Assembly: GCF_900115845.1 (NCBI RefSeq)
Contig: NZ_FOXX01000004.1
Coordinates: 62,001-126,000, forward strand
Reading direction: 5' to 3'
Length of the DNA: 64,000 nucleotides
Origin: Priestia endophytica DSM 13796
GTDB lineage: Bacteria; Bacillota; Bacilli; Bacillales; Bacillaceae_H
The position numbers were made by a program, and so were the translations under genes. The first letter of the stretch is position 1, and every line of letters starts with the position of its first letter. Below are positions 24,951 through 34,259 of the stretch, piece after piece. Below the pieces are notes generated by a model, which worked only from the letters and a program-made list of their open reading frames with translations, was not told the origin of the DNA and ran no database searches.

Positions 24951-25565
24951 TTAACGACTTGAAAATAATAAACTAATACCAAGTAGTCCAAAAACCGTTC
25001 CTTTTGTATATTTTAAAACATGCTGAAAGCGTAAGCTTTGAATAAACTTTTGACCAAGCTTAGAAGCAAAGAAAGCAATGATACTAAAAATGATCAACGT
25101 TTCGATAATAAAAATAAAACCAAATAAGAGCATTTGTAAATTCATATGTCCGAGCTCTGGACGTACAAATTGAGGAAGAAACGTCAAGAAAAACAGGGCA
25201 CATTTGGGATTCGATAAATTCATAATCATACCTTTTCGAAAATAGTGTTCTTGCTTTTTATGAGAAAGCACCACTAATGGATTCTTTTCTCGGAAAGCTT
25301 GAAAAGCTAAGTAGAGAAGATAAATGACCCCAACGATTTTTAAAATGTTAAAAGCAAGAAAAGAGCTTGCAAAAATAACGGAAAGACCAAAAGAGGCAAG
25401 CAGCGTATGAAATACTGTTCCTGTAATGGATCCTGCAACAGTTTGCAGTCCTGCTTTTTGTCCTGAAGATAGGCTTTGGGTAAGAACAAAAAGCATGTCT
25501 TGACCTGGGATAAGGACAATCGTGACGGATACAAGTATGTAGGGTAAAAGCCATGAAAGTTCCAT
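24951..25565 (-). CDS. LysE/RhtB-family exporter
   Basis: 204 aa from the ATG at 25565, which follows AAAGGAG. Six membrane helices. The family signature near the start is LIPGQDMLFVLTQSLSSGQKAG and a later one is NLSNPKCALFFLTFLPQF. Such proteins export amino acids or homoserine-like compounds; the substrate cannot be read from sequence. A longer frame upstream has no start signal. A second LysE-type gene is at 55577. Confidence 0.85.
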   Translation of the reverse strand: MELSWLLPYILVSVTIVLIPGQDMLFVLTQSLSSGQKAGLQTVAGSITGTVFHTLLASFGLSVIFASSFLAFNILKIVGVIYLLYLAFQAFREKNPLVVLSHKKQEHYFRKGMIMNLSNPKCALFFLTFLPQFVRPELGHMNLQMLLFGFIFIIETLIIFSIIAFFASKLGQKFIQSLRFQHVLKYTKGTVFGLLGISLLFSSR

Positions 25566-25769
25566 ATTTTTTTCTCCTTTCTTTTTATTCAGCTTTTTTA
25601 TTCTAATTTCTTTCGACAATCTTCTCAAGAGTATCAGATAATGAATTAATATAGTAGTTTGGTGAAGGATTGAAGGGAACTTTGTCACGTATTGTTTTAA
25701 ACGAAAGAGCAAGCATGATAAAATGAAAAAATAACCATAAAATAAGAAGTGAAAGTAGAGGATACAGCG

Positions 25770-25877
25770 ATGAAAAGAGAACCATCTTTTGCAACAGGCT
25801 GCTTTTATGGAATACTGATGTCGATTCCACTTTGGTTAATCATTTTATGGGGCGTAAAAAAATGGATTCTATCATAA
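25770..25877 (+). CDS. Single-helix membrane peptide (35 aa)
   Basis: Begins MKREPSFATGCFYG and has one hydrophobic helix (about 14-29) ending in KKWILS. The start is preceded by GAGG at a usual distance and the gene is followed 23 bases later by a strong terminator, so it is likely expressed. No family recognised. Confidence 0.45.
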   Translation: MKREPSFATGCFYGILMSIPLWLIILWGVKKWILS

Positions 25878-25899
25878 ACATCAATATAGAATGCACAGA

Positions 25900-25937
25900 A
25901 AGAATCCTGCTTCTTGTTTTATAGCAGGATTCTTTTT
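25900..25937 (+). terminator. Terminator of the 35-aa gene
   Basis: AGAATCCTGCT / AGCAGGATTCT stem followed by TTTTTA. Confidence 0.85.
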
Positions 25938-25991
25938 AGTAGAAAAAGGGAAGAAGTTAGAGAAAATATAGGTTGAAGGGTGTAGAACAGG

Positions 25992-26789
25992 ATGGGATCA
26001 ATTATAAAAAGACGAAATATTATTAAATTTACGAATGGAAAGACAATAAACATAGAAGATTCTGTTGTTACAGAATTTCCAGTTACAATCAAAGTAAATG
26101 AAAAAGAATTTATGACAATGGTATGCACACCTCAGTATATAGAGGATATGGTAATTGGCTATTTAGCTTCTGAACGAGTGATTCAGTCCTACAAAGATAT
26201 TAAAAACTTATGGATTCAAGAAAAAGAAGGATTTGTTCATGTTGAAATTGAAAATCTTCATACATATTATGAAACCTTTCAAAACAAGCGCTATATTACA
26301 TCATGCTGTGGAGGAAGTCGACAAGGTTTCGTTTTTACAACAGATGCGCTTACGGCTAAGAAGATAAACTCCAATCATGTAAGCGTTACCCCTGAGGAAT
26401 GTATTCATTTTATGAATAAGCTCCAAAATAGTGCAGATACGTTCAAACATACAGGAGGCGTTCACAATGCCGCTCTTTATGACCAAAACGGCTTCTCTCT
26501 AGAAAGAATGGATATTGGGAGGCACAATGCCCTAGATAAAATCTACGGCTATTGCTTAAAGAACAACATTGACTTACATGGGAAAATTGTGGCTTTTAGC
26601 GGTCGAATCTCTTCTGAAATTTTGCTTAAAGCAAATAAGATAGGCTGTGAGGTTTTACTATCTAAATCTGCTCCAACCGAGCTAGCGCTAGAACTTGCAG
26701 AAGAGCTTGAGATGACAACCGTCGGCTTCATTCGAGGAGAGGACTTTAATGTTTATACAGGAAGCGAACGCATTATTTTTTCTTCCTAA
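25992..26789 (+). CDS. fdhD: Formate dehydrogenase accessory sulfurtransferase
   Basis: 265 aa. FdhD passes sulfur from a cysteine desulfurase to the molybdenum cofactor, which formate dehydrogenase needs for activity. The active Cys pair is in TSCCGGSRQ (Cys105, Cys106). Further family motifs are TGGVHNAAL, DIGRHNALDKIYG, FSGRISSEILLKA and SKSAPTELALELA. Lies 157 bases before the formate dehydrogenase gene it serves. Confidence 0.93.
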   Translation: MGSIIKRRNIIKFTNGKTINIEDSVVTEFPVTIKVNEKEFMTMVCTPQYIEDMVIGYLASERVIQSYKDIKNLWIQEKEGFVHVEIENLHTYYETFQNKRYITSCCGGSRQGFVFTTDALTAKKINSNHVSVTPEECIHFMNKLQNSADTFKHTGGVHNAALYDQNGFSLERMDIGRHNALDKIYGYCLKNNIDLHGKIVAFSGRISSEILLKANKIGCEVLLSKSAPTELALELAEELEMTTVGFIRGEDFNVYTGSERIIFSS

Positions 26790-26946
26790 AAAGAAATCTT
26801 TTCTGGATATGGATAGCTGTATAAAGCCTCTTTTAATTTGAGATGAAAAAAGAGAAAGGATTATAATGAGAGCTAGAATGGTTCAGTAAGTGAATTGTTT
26901 TTTTAGAAAGAGGAGAATTGGAGTTCAAGAGAAAAGGGGAGAAATG

Positions 26947-29922
26947 ATGGAAAAGACGGTTGGAGTTACAATTAATGGGGAACAACATAAAGTTCAGCAA
27001 GGGACAAGGCTCTTAGATTATTTACTAGCTCAAAATATCCCCCATCCTCATGTTTGCTATTCCGAAACGTTAGGTCCCATTCAAACATGTGATACATGTA
27101 TGTGTGAAATTAATGGCGATATTATGCGAGCTTGTTCTACTGAAGCTAAAGAAGGAATGGAGATTTTAACTTCATCTGAACGTGCCAAAGCTTCTCAGAA
27201 AGAAGCAATGGATCGCCTGTTGGAAAATCATTTATTATACTGCACAGTTTGTGATAACAACAATGGAAACTGTCGTGTACATAATACAGCAGAACAGCTT
27301 GAGATTGAACATCAAACACGCCCGTTTCGTGAAAAAGGCTATGAAAAGGATCATTCTCATCCTTTTTACCGCTATGATCCAGATCAGTGTATTTTATGTG
27401 GGAGATGTGTAGAAGTTTGCCAGGACGTTCAAGTGAACGAAACGCTGACAATTGATTGGGAACGGAAAATGCCGCGTGTTCTATGGGACAATGGAAAAAG
27501 TATTAACGAGTCTTCTTGTGTATCCTGTGGCCAATGTGTCACTGTTTGTCCATGTAATGCTCTAATGGAAAAATCGATGATTGGAGAAGCTGGATTTTTA
27601 ACAGGGATGTCAGAAAAAATATTAGATCCAATGATTGATCTTGTGAAAGAAGTAGAGCCAGACTACAAGACTGTTTTTGCTTTATCAGAAGTAGAAGCAG
27701 CAGCCCGAGAAAAACGAACAAAGAAAACCAAAACAGTATGTACTTTCTGTGGTGTTGGATGTTCATTTGAAGTATGGACAAAAGGCCGAGAAATTTTAAA
27801 GATTGAACCAACAGAACAGGCTCCTGTTAACAGTATTTCGACCTGTATTAAAGGGAAATTCGGCTGGGATTTTGTAAATAGCGATGAACGCCTAACAACG
27901 CCTCTAATTCGAAAAGGCGATCAGTTCGTTCAAGCATCTTGGAATGAAGCTCTTACGCTCATTGGAGAAAAGCTCACGTTTATAAAAGAAAAATACGGTG
28001 GAGATGCCCTTGGATTTGTAAGCTCTTCTAAAACGACAAATGAAGAAGCATATTTAATTCAGAAGCTTGCGCGTCAAGTTTTTGAAACAAACAATGTTGA
28101 CAACTGCTCCCGCTACTGTCAATCTCCTGCCACAAATGGATTGCTTGCAACTGTTGGCTATGGAGGAGACTCTGGCACAATTCAAGATATTGAGAATGCT
28201 GGTCTTGTAATTACTATTGGCGCAAATCCAACAGAAGGACATCCTGTATTAGCAACCCGTGTCAAAAGCGCTCGTAAACTTCGCGGCCAAAAGCTCATTG
28301 TAGCTGACCTTAGAAAACACGAATTAGCGGAACGCTCAGATTTATTTCTTCGCCCGAAACAAGGAACAGACTATGTATGGTTAACGGCTCTTGCAAAATA
28401 TATGATTGACAAAGGATGGCATGATGAAAAATTCATCCGAGAGCGTATTGACAATTATGAAGAATATATAGAGCTCTTAGACAAATATACGCTTGATTAT
28501 GCATCAGAAGTGACAGGTCTCTCTAAAGAAACGCTTCACAATACAGCAAAAATGATTTATGAAGCGGATGGAACCTGTATTCTTTGGGGAATGGGCGTGA
28601 CGCAAAATATCGCAGGATCCCACACGTCAGGAGCAATTGTGAACCTTCTGCTTGTAACAGGTAATTTTGGACGAACAGGAACAGGCGCTTATCCGCTTCG
28701 GGGGCACAATAATGTACAAGGGTCCTGTGATATGGGTGCACTTCCACAGTCACTTCCTGGAAATGAACCCCTTACAGATGATGAAGCAAGACAAAGGTTT
28801 GAAGAGGCTTACGGAGTGTCTATTTCAAAAGAAAGCGGCTTAACGAACGTAAATATGTTAGTAGGAGCGCAAGCAGGGAGTTTAAAAGGCATTTATTTAA
28901 TAGGAGAAGATATGGCCTTAGTTGATGCAAATGCAGAGCATGTTCAGGACGCACTGAGTAATCTAGATTTCTTTGTTGTGCAAGATTTGTTTTTTACAAA
29001 AACGGCTCAGTTTGCAGATGTGATTTTACCAGCTTCACCGTCCCTTGAAAAAGATGGAACGTTTACAAATACAGAACGAAGAATCCAACGTCTTTACCAA
29101 GCGATCGAACCATTAGAAGATTCTAAACCAGACTGGTGGATTATTCAAGAAATAGCAAACAGATGCGGGGCTCAGTGGAATTATCACCATCCAAGCGATA
29201 TTATGGATGAAATTGCTCGCCTTTGCCCAAACTTTGCAGGTGTTTCATATGAGAGATTAGAAGGATGGAAGAGTCTTATATGGCCTGTTCAACACAGTGG
29301 GAAAGACGAGCCGCTTCTCTATACAAAACGCTTCAATTTTCCAGATGGAAAGGCACGGTTCTCACTCAAAGAATATGTACCTCCACTCCAGTTTCCAAAA
29401 GAGTATGACTTAACGTTAAATAATGGCCGGCTTTTAGAACAATTTCATGTTGGCAATATGACAAACAAATCGAAAGGCATTCAGTATAAGCTTCCTGAAG
29501 TATTTGTGGAAGTTTCTCCACATCTGGCAGCAGAGAGAGGAATAAAGGATGGTTCACTCGTTCGCCTCCGCTCTCCATATGGGGCGATTAAACTTCATGC
29601 CCTTATTACAGATCGTGTTGAAGGAAATGAACTTTATGTGCCCATGCACTCTGTTCAGCATGAAAATGCCGTCAACCTTTTAACAGGAACGGCAGGAGAT
29701 CTTCAAACCCAAACTCCTGCCTATAAGCAAACAAAAGTAAAGATGGATGTTTTAGCAGAAAACGGGGAAAAGCCGCTTCCGTCTTACAATCACCGTTATG
29801 CCAAACGTCATCCTCAGCTTGGGGTTGAAGTTGAGCGAAAATGGAAGCGCGATGATTATGAACCGATTGCAGATCAAAACGAACCTGTAAGAAAAGAAAC
29901 AAACGTCAGAGGGGGAGTATAA
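26947..29922 (+). CDS. Formate dehydrogenase alpha subunit, YjgC/FdhF type
   Basis: 991 aa from the ATG at 26947; upstream in-frame codons lack a ribosome-binding site. Domains in order: [2Fe-2S] (Cys37, 48, 51, 63), His-Cys [4Fe-4S] region (HLLYCTVCDNNNGNC), two ferredoxin-type [4Fe-4S] clusters (CILCGRCVEVC, CVSCGQCVTVC), then the catalytic part with CTFCGVGC (265-272) and the molybdopterin domains. Cys391 in NCSRYCQSPA replaces selenocysteine as Mo ligand. Oxidises formate to CO2; cytosolic, no Tat signal. Same order as B. subtilis yjgC-yjgD. Needs the molybdate taken up by the modAB system 9 kb away. Confidence 0.92.
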   Translation: MEKTVGVTINGEQHKVQQGTRLLDYLLAQNIPHPHVCYSETLGPIQTCDTCMCEINGDIMRACSTEAKEGMEILTSSERAKASQKEAMDRLLENHLLYCTVCDNNNGNCRVHNTAEQLEIEHQTRPFREKGYEKDHSHPFYRYDPDQCILCGRCVEVCQDVQVNETLTIDWERKMPRVLWDNGKSINESSCVSCGQCVTVCPCNALMEKSMIGEAGFLTGMSEKILDPMIDLVKEVEPDYKTVFALSEVEAAAREKRTKKTKTVCTFCGVGCSFEVWTKGREILKIEPTEQAPVNSISTCIKGKFGWDFVNSDERLTTPLIRKGDQFVQASWNEALTLIGEKLTFIKEKYGGDALGFVSSSKTTNEEAYLIQKLARQVFETNNVDNCSRYCQSPATNGLLATVGYGGDSGTIQDIENAGLVITIGANPTEGHPVLATRVKSARKLRGQKLIVADLRKHELAERSDLFLRPKQGTDYVWLTALAKYMIDKGWHDEKFIRERIDNYEEYIELLDKYTLDYASEVTGLSKETLHNTAKMIYEADGTCILWGMGVTQNIAGSHTSGAIVNLLLVTGNFGRTGTGAYPLRGHNNVQGSCDMGALPQSLPGNEPLTDDEARQRFEEAYGVSISKESGLTNVNMLVGAQAGSLKGIYLIGEDMALVDANAEHVQDALSNLDFFVVQDLFFTKTAQFADVILPASPSLEKDGTFTNTERRIQRLYQAIEPLEDSKPDWWIIQEIANRCGAQWNYHHPSDIMDEIARLCPNFAGVSYERLEGWKSLIWPVQHSGKDEPLLYTKRFNFPDGKARFSLKEYVPPLQFPKEYDLTLNNGRLLEQFHVGNMTNKSKGIQYKLPEVFVEVSPHLAAERGIKDGSLVRLRSPYGAIKLHALITDRVEGNELYVPMHSVQHENAVNLLTGTAGDLQTQTPAYKQTKVKMDVLAENGEKPLPSYNHRYAKRHPQLGVEVERKWKRDDYEPIADQNEPVRKETNVRGGV

Positions 29923-30404
29923 TGGCGAAACCTATTACAAAAATTGAAAAACCAGTATTAACAGAAGAGGAAGAGCAAGAAAGAATCCTTCAAGAAGTGC
30001 TTCACGAACTTTCTAAAAACGTGGGTGGTATGAAAGAAACGATGATATTACTTCAAGAGCTTCATAAGAGTGGGATATTAGGAGCAGTTAATCACCTTGT
30101 AGAAGCCAAAGAAGACGTCACGAAAATTGCTGTTGAGCAAATGCTTCGTCCCCCTGTGACAAATGCCATTAATAATGCTATGGCAGCAGCAGGAGTGCTA
30201 ACAGATGTTGATCCTCAAACAACAGAAAAGCTTGCAAGCGGGTTTGCCAAAGGATTGCAAAAGGCGGAAGAAGGATTAAAAGAGGAGAAAAAAATGAGTA
30301 TGTTTGAACTCGCTCGGTCATTGAAAGATCCAGATGTTAATCGGGCAATTAAATTCTCTCTAAACTTGTTAAAAGGAGTAGGAGAGGGCCTAAAAGAAAA
30401 ATAG
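29922..30404 (+). CDS. yjgD: DUF1641 protein, YjgD-like partner of formate dehydrogenase
   Basis: 160 aa; its ATG overlaps the stop of the dehydrogenase gene by one base (TAATG), so the two are translated together. The family pattern is GGMKETMILLQELHKSGILGAVNHLVEAKEDV and VNRAIKFSLNLLKGVG. All-helical, cytosolic. DUF1641 proteins accompany this type of formate dehydrogenase and probably act as a small subunit. Confidence 0.88.
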   Translation: MAKPITKIEKPVLTEEEEQERILQEVLHELSKNVGGMKETMILLQELHKSGILGAVNHLVEAKEDVTKIAVEQMLRPPVTNAINNAMAAAGVLTDVDPQTTEKLASGFAKGLQKAEEGLKEEKKMSMFELARSLKDPDVNRAIKFSLNLLKGVGEGLKEK

Positions 30405-30407
30405 AAA

Positions 30408-30440
30408 GCTTTGCCGCTTCTTTATAAGGAGCGGCATTTT
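30408..30440 (+). terminator. Terminator of the formate dehydrogenase operon
   Basis: TGCCGCT / AGCGGCA stem followed by TTTTAA. Confidence 0.7.
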
Positions 30441-30522
30441 AATGAAAAAGAAATAAAAGATGGATGATGATGTTTAGCTCTCTATCTAAGGAGGAATGTG
30501 GTATAGGAAAGGAGCTGGCATT

Positions 30523-30594
30523 ATGCGTTTAAAATATATTTTTCTCATGAAAGAAATCTTTCACTACATTCAAAAGAAAACAACTCGTTGTTAA
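30523..30594 (+). CDS. Possible 23-aa peptide
   Basis: Strong AAAGGAG 8 bases before ATG; the product starts MRLKYIFLMKEIFHYIQKK and ends in Cys. A second GGAGG lies 22 bases upstream. Too short to judge; kept because the ribosome-binding site is very good. Confidence 0.3.
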   Translation: MRLKYIFLMKEIFHYIQKKTTRC

Positions 30595-30767
30595 CAGATT
30601 GAAAGAACAAATGATTGGAAAATATAGTATAATAAAATAGAGAGATAGAAAATAAAGAAAAGATTGATTCGAAAGCATATTAGATACACTTTAGCTTATA
30701 TGATAGAGAAAAGCTACTATCTTGGATTCAGCCCTCTTCTATCGTTTACGAAGGGAGAAAGTCATTG

Positions 30768-31073
30768 ATGGATGATAATTTTCTCGAATTTCTTGCAAAT
30801 CTTCTTCCTCCCATTTGGAGTAGAAAACCTCTAACAACACAAGAAAAAATCAATGAAAACATAAAAAAACTTCGAAATGTTCCGTGGTTTCAATCATTAT
30901 TCGCTTCCTATATGGATATTTTCACCACTAATTGTTATGTTCGCTTTTCCATCGGTTTACAAAATGTAGAGAATTTATTAAAAAGTGAGCGAAAACAGAA
31001 AATGTTTAGAGAAGATTTAGTTCATACTCTACAAAAAATTAGAATGTCACAGCAACGGAAGAGGAAACAGTAA
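30768..31073 (+). CDS. Hypothetical protein (101 aa)
   Basis: ATG at 30768, 8 bases after AAGGGAG. No signal peptide. The middle carries WFQSLFASYMDIFTTNCYVRFSI and the C-terminus is basic (SQQRKRKQ). Mostly helical. No family recognised. Lies before the broken ABC operon and might once have belonged to it. Confidence 0.5.
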   Translation: MDDNFLEFLANLLPPIWSRKPLTTQEKINENIKKLRNVPWFQSLFASYMDIFTTNCYVRFSIGLQNVENLLKSERKQKMFREDLVHTLQKIRMSQQRKRKQ

Positions 31074-31213
31074 TCATCTAATGAAGGAAAAATGCTTAAA
31101 GGATATACCCACTTCTATAATAAATAACACTTCCATCCTCTTGATTCTTGAATACCCCGCTCGAAGTGGAAGTGAACATTAAAGAGTAAGGTGTGTGAAT
31201 ATTGGAGACGATT

Positions 31214-32073
31214 ATGGAGCTAAGGAATATTACAAAGTATTATAGAAACAAACTAGTTTTAGAAAACGTTTCTTTCTCAATACATAAGAGGCAAATTATC
31301 GCGCTTGTTGGAAAAAATGGGTCTGGTAAAAGTACCTTATTAAAAATTATAGGAGGATTGATCAAGCCAGACAGCGGGGAAGTGTACAAACTGGCATCTC
31401 CTTTAAAAATGGGGTATGTTCCTGAAATTACTCCTTCTCGTATTCCATTCACTCTAGAAGAATATCCTATTCATATGGGAAAGATTAGAGGGATGGATAA
31501 ACAACACTTAAGACAGCGAATTGATTGTTTACTAGAAATGTTTCATTTACAAGCAGACCGCCGAACAGCTATTGCCGAGTTATCTAAAGGAATGAAACAG
31601 AAGGTGATCATTATGCAGTCGCTGATTGAGGAGACAGATTTCCTTATATTAGACGAGCCCTTATCTGGACAAAAGCGCAAAGTGATGTGGAAACGATTCT
31701 CTTGTCTTTAAAACAAAGAGGATTAAATATTATTTTTACGTGTCATGAAACGAAATTAATAGAAAACCTAGTGGATAGACTCCTATGTATCAAGAATCAC
31801 CAGATTGTTCAGACTAGTGTTCCTGTTCATGCTGACATCGGAGGAAACAAACTTGTTTTTAAAATTCTTGCGCAAACATCATTAAAAGAAGTACTTCCTC
31901 TTATGAAAATTCAACAACAGCATGATTTGAGTTCTAATGTGAATGAGATAGAGGCTATTGTCAAGCCAGAAGATACAGATAAACTCTTAAGAGAACTTTT
32001 GCAAAGAGGGGCCTCTATTAAGAAGCTTTTCCCTATAAATGAAGAAAACGAGAAATTGTATAGCCATTTTTAG
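31214..32073 (+). pseudogene. ABC transporter ATPase, frameshifted
   Basis: Reads as a full ABC ATPase in two frames. Frame one has Walker A GKNGSGKST, signature ELSKGMKQK and Walker B FLILDEPLSG. It then leaves the family pattern at about 31670. Frame minus one continues with DVETILLSLKQRG and the switch FTCHET, then a C-terminal extra domain (to 32073). One missing base near the CAAAAG at 31670-31675 explains the break; the joined product would be about 286 aa. Family: EcsA/YtrB-like exporters. A sequencing error or programmed slip cannot be excluded, but the next gene is broken too. Confidence 0.75.
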
Positions 32074-32094
32074 AGGAGAGGAGAATTAAAGACA

Positions 32095-32786
32095 ATGAAG
32101 GGCTTATTACACTATCACTTTCACAATTACTTAAGATCTCATCGATACATTCCTCCTCTTTCCCTTTACATCTTGTCTCTTGTTATCAATTATACATATA
32201 CACCAAATCCGATATTAGACAGTTACTCCTTTACGTCTTTACTCCTTTTCTTTATGATGGGATGGTTTACAGTCACCATATTTCATGCCGAAGATGAAGG
32301 GCAAAAAAGGATTACAGTGCTACATTGCAGAAATCTAAGAAAATATTATTTATCTTTATTTACAATGTGCATCCTTATTGGGTTTTGTCTCAGCTTTATT
32401 TCAGTAGCTTATCCAATCGTTTTTAACGCGTTTGGTGTAGAAACGCGAGTACTACATCTTATAATGGGTTTTTTGTCTCATTTTAGTTTATCCCTCTTAG
32501 CCCTTTCACTTTCCGCTCTCTTTACAAGGGAACTTATACAAAATCAAAGCAATACATGGTGGGGAGTTCTTGGTGTTCTTGTTATATCTGTCGCCATTTC
32601 TACTTTGAAAGATACGATAAACGGATTTATATGGTTCTTCATTTCTCGTTAGAAATCATGAGTTCAGAAGATAATATGAAGTCTATACCTGTCTTATTTT
32701 GGGGGCAGTTCAGTTGGATTTTTCTCTATGCTTTTCTATTAATAGGACTCTTCTTTTGGATAATGAAGAGTAAACATCCCTTGTAA
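32095..32786 (+). pseudogene. ABC transporter permease, frameshifted
   Basis: Membrane protein partner of the ATPase, 22 bases downstream. Frame one gives 185 aa with five hydrophobic segments and stops at 32652. The minus-one frame goes on with LEIMSSEDNMKS and a final helix ILFYAFLLIGLFFWIM-like segment to 32786. A single lost base near 32640 would join them into about 230 aa. Together with the ATPase break this suggests a decaying operon. A terminator follows. Confidence 0.65.
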
Positions 32787-32789
32787 AAA

Positions 32790-32822
32790 AACGAGGAGAA
32801 AGCAAGACGCTTTCTCCTTGGG
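32790..32822. terminator. Terminator between the ABC remnant and the signal peptidase gene
   Basis: GAGGAGAAAGC / GCTTTCTCCTT stem-loop between convergent genes. Confidence 0.75.
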
Positions 32823-32824
32823 GT

Positions 32825-33364
32825 TTAAAGCGGGCCTATTTCATTAAATGGCCAAAAGCGAAATACTGCTTGTCCTTGAATGCTTTTCATAGAAAGTAAA
32901 CCGAAAATCCGACTATCTTTGCTTATTGGACGATTATCGCCAAGAACAAATACATATCCTTCAGGGACCACTTTCTTACCCGTTTTTTCTTCTAGAGTAA
33001 AGTCTTCTGTCCAATGCTGGCTAATCGATTCTTGTTTGGCTACAGAATTTAAATAGTCTTCTGAATAAGCTTTTCCATTCACATAAAGGGTATCATTTTT
33101 CATTTCTACCGTATCTCCAGGAAGGCCAATTACGCGTTTAATATAACGATCATCAGAGTCTGGAGCATCAAAGACGATGGTATCAAATCGATCTATATCA
33201 CTCAGTTTACTCACAATCACACGATTATCATTTTGAATAGTTGGCATCATAGATTCTCCATGAACCGTGTATGGAGAAAAGATGAAATTGCGCGCGATTA
33301 ACGCAATCACAATAGCAAAGCCAAACACTTTGATCCAAGAGAAGATTTCTTTACGTTTTTCCAA
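32825..33364 (-). CDS. Signal peptidase I (SipS/SipT type)
   Basis: 179 aa, about the size of Gram-positive type I signal peptidases. One N-terminal membrane anchor (about 10-28), then the catalytic domain outside the cell with Ser38 in HGESMMPT and Lys76 in DRYIKRVIGLPGD, the Ser/Lys dyad. Box E is present as GDNRPISKDSR. Cleaves signal peptides from exported preproteins. Bacillus has several paralogues; which one this is cannot be told. Confidence 0.93.
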   Translation of the reverse strand: MEKRKEIFSWIKVFGFAIVIALIARNFIFSPYTVHGESMMPTIQNDNRVIVSKLSDIDRFDTIVFDAPDSDDRYIKRVIGLPGDTVEMKNDTLYVNGKAYSEDYLNSVAKQESISQHWTEDFTLEEKTGKKVVPEGYVFVLGDNRPISKDSRIFGLLSMKSIQGQAVFRFWPFNEIGPL

Positions 33365-33440
33365 TCATTTCACATCCTTAAAGCAACAGATTCTTTATTA
33401 TGTTACCACAAATTCCATAGATAGGAAACGGAGAAATAGG

Positions 33441-33905
33441 ATGAAAGAACTAAATCTTGTATTAATGACAGAAGAGGAGTTTCATATATTTATAGAAAGC
33501 GAAGTTTCTCGCTATGCGGAAAGTCTTTGTAAATATAAAGGATTACAGAGAGAAGAGGCACTGAAAAAAGCTCACTTTGAAACACAACGTCTTCTTCCTC
33601 ATGGAATAAAAACGCCCTTTCATATTTTTTATCGTTGCTGTAATTGGACTGAGGACGTTGGAACACTTTGGATATATGCTAATGAGAAAAAGAAGCAGGC
33701 TTTTATTTATCAAATTACGATTTTTGAAGGTTATCAAAGAAAAGGATATGGGAAAGCTACATTAAGGGAAATAGAGAAGATGCTTAGAAAACAAAAAATC
33801 GACACCCTCTCGCTGAACGTCTTTTATGAAAACCAGCGGGCTTACCACCTTTACAAAGAAATGGGATTTAAAACCGTCAGTATGACGATGAAGAAAGAAT
33901 TATGA
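33441..33905 (+). CDS. GNAT-family acetyltransferase
   Basis: 154 aa from the ATG at 33441. The C-terminal half shows the acetyl-CoA loop YQRKGYGKATLREIE and the motif LNVFYENQRAYHLYKEMGFK. The N-terminal 60 residues are helical (EEEFHIFIESEVSRYAE) and occur in Bacillus GNAT proteins of this size. Substrate unknown. A longer frame reaching back to 33267 overlaps the signal peptidase gene and is not used. Confidence 0.82.
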   Translation: MKELNLVLMTEEEFHIFIESEVSRYAESLCKYKGLQREEALKKAHFETQRLLPHGIKTPFHIFYRCCNWTEDVGTLWIYANEKKKQAFIYQITIFEGYQRKGYGKATLREIEKMLRKQKIDTLSLNVFYENQRAYHLYKEMGFKTVSMTMKKEL

Positions 33906-33975
33906 AATAAAGGATGAAAACAGAATAGAAAAGGGTATAAGAATAATAAGAAATGTGTAAAGGAGCGATAGTAAA

Positions 33976-34242
33976 ATGGATATTAAACAAAACGAAGAAT
34001 CTTTTTATATTGGTGAGGAAGAAGGAAAAAAAGCAGAACTACATTTTACAATAGAGGGAGAAACCATTGTGGTAGACCACACTTTTGTCTCAGATGAACT
34101 AAGAGGTCAAGGAGTGGCAGGAAAACTGCTCCATCAAGTTGTGCAAATGGCTCGAGAACAAAATAAAAAGATTACGCCAACGTGTTCTTATGCTAAGAAA
34201 AAGCTGCAAGATACGAAAGAGTATCATGATGTCCTGTCGTAA
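33976..34242 (+). CDS. Short GNAT-like acetyltransferase (YjdJ type)
   Basis: 88 aa, the length of the small N-acetyltransferase family (Gcn5-like type 3). Motif [23 protein letters not shown] is the acetyl-CoA site, and [12 protein letters not shown] carries the conserved Cys-Ser-Tyr. Lies 17 bases before the CoA-disulfide reductase gene and is probably in one transcript with it. Substrate unknown. Confidence 0.85.
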   Translation: MDIKQNEESFYIGEEEGKKAELHFTIEGETIVVDHTFVSDELRGQGVAGKLLHQVVQMAREQNKKITPTCSYAKKKLQDTKEYHDVLS

Positions 34243-34259
34243 AAAAAGGGGGAAATAAA

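Noticed and set aside
31660-31690. Programmed -1 frameshift in the ABC ATPase
   Set aside because: Only four A residues and no clear slippery heptamer or downstream structure; with a second break in the next gene, mutation or read error is simpler.
33267-33440. N-terminal extension of the GNAT protein
   Set aside because: Overlaps the signal peptidase gene antisense; a good start lies at 33441.
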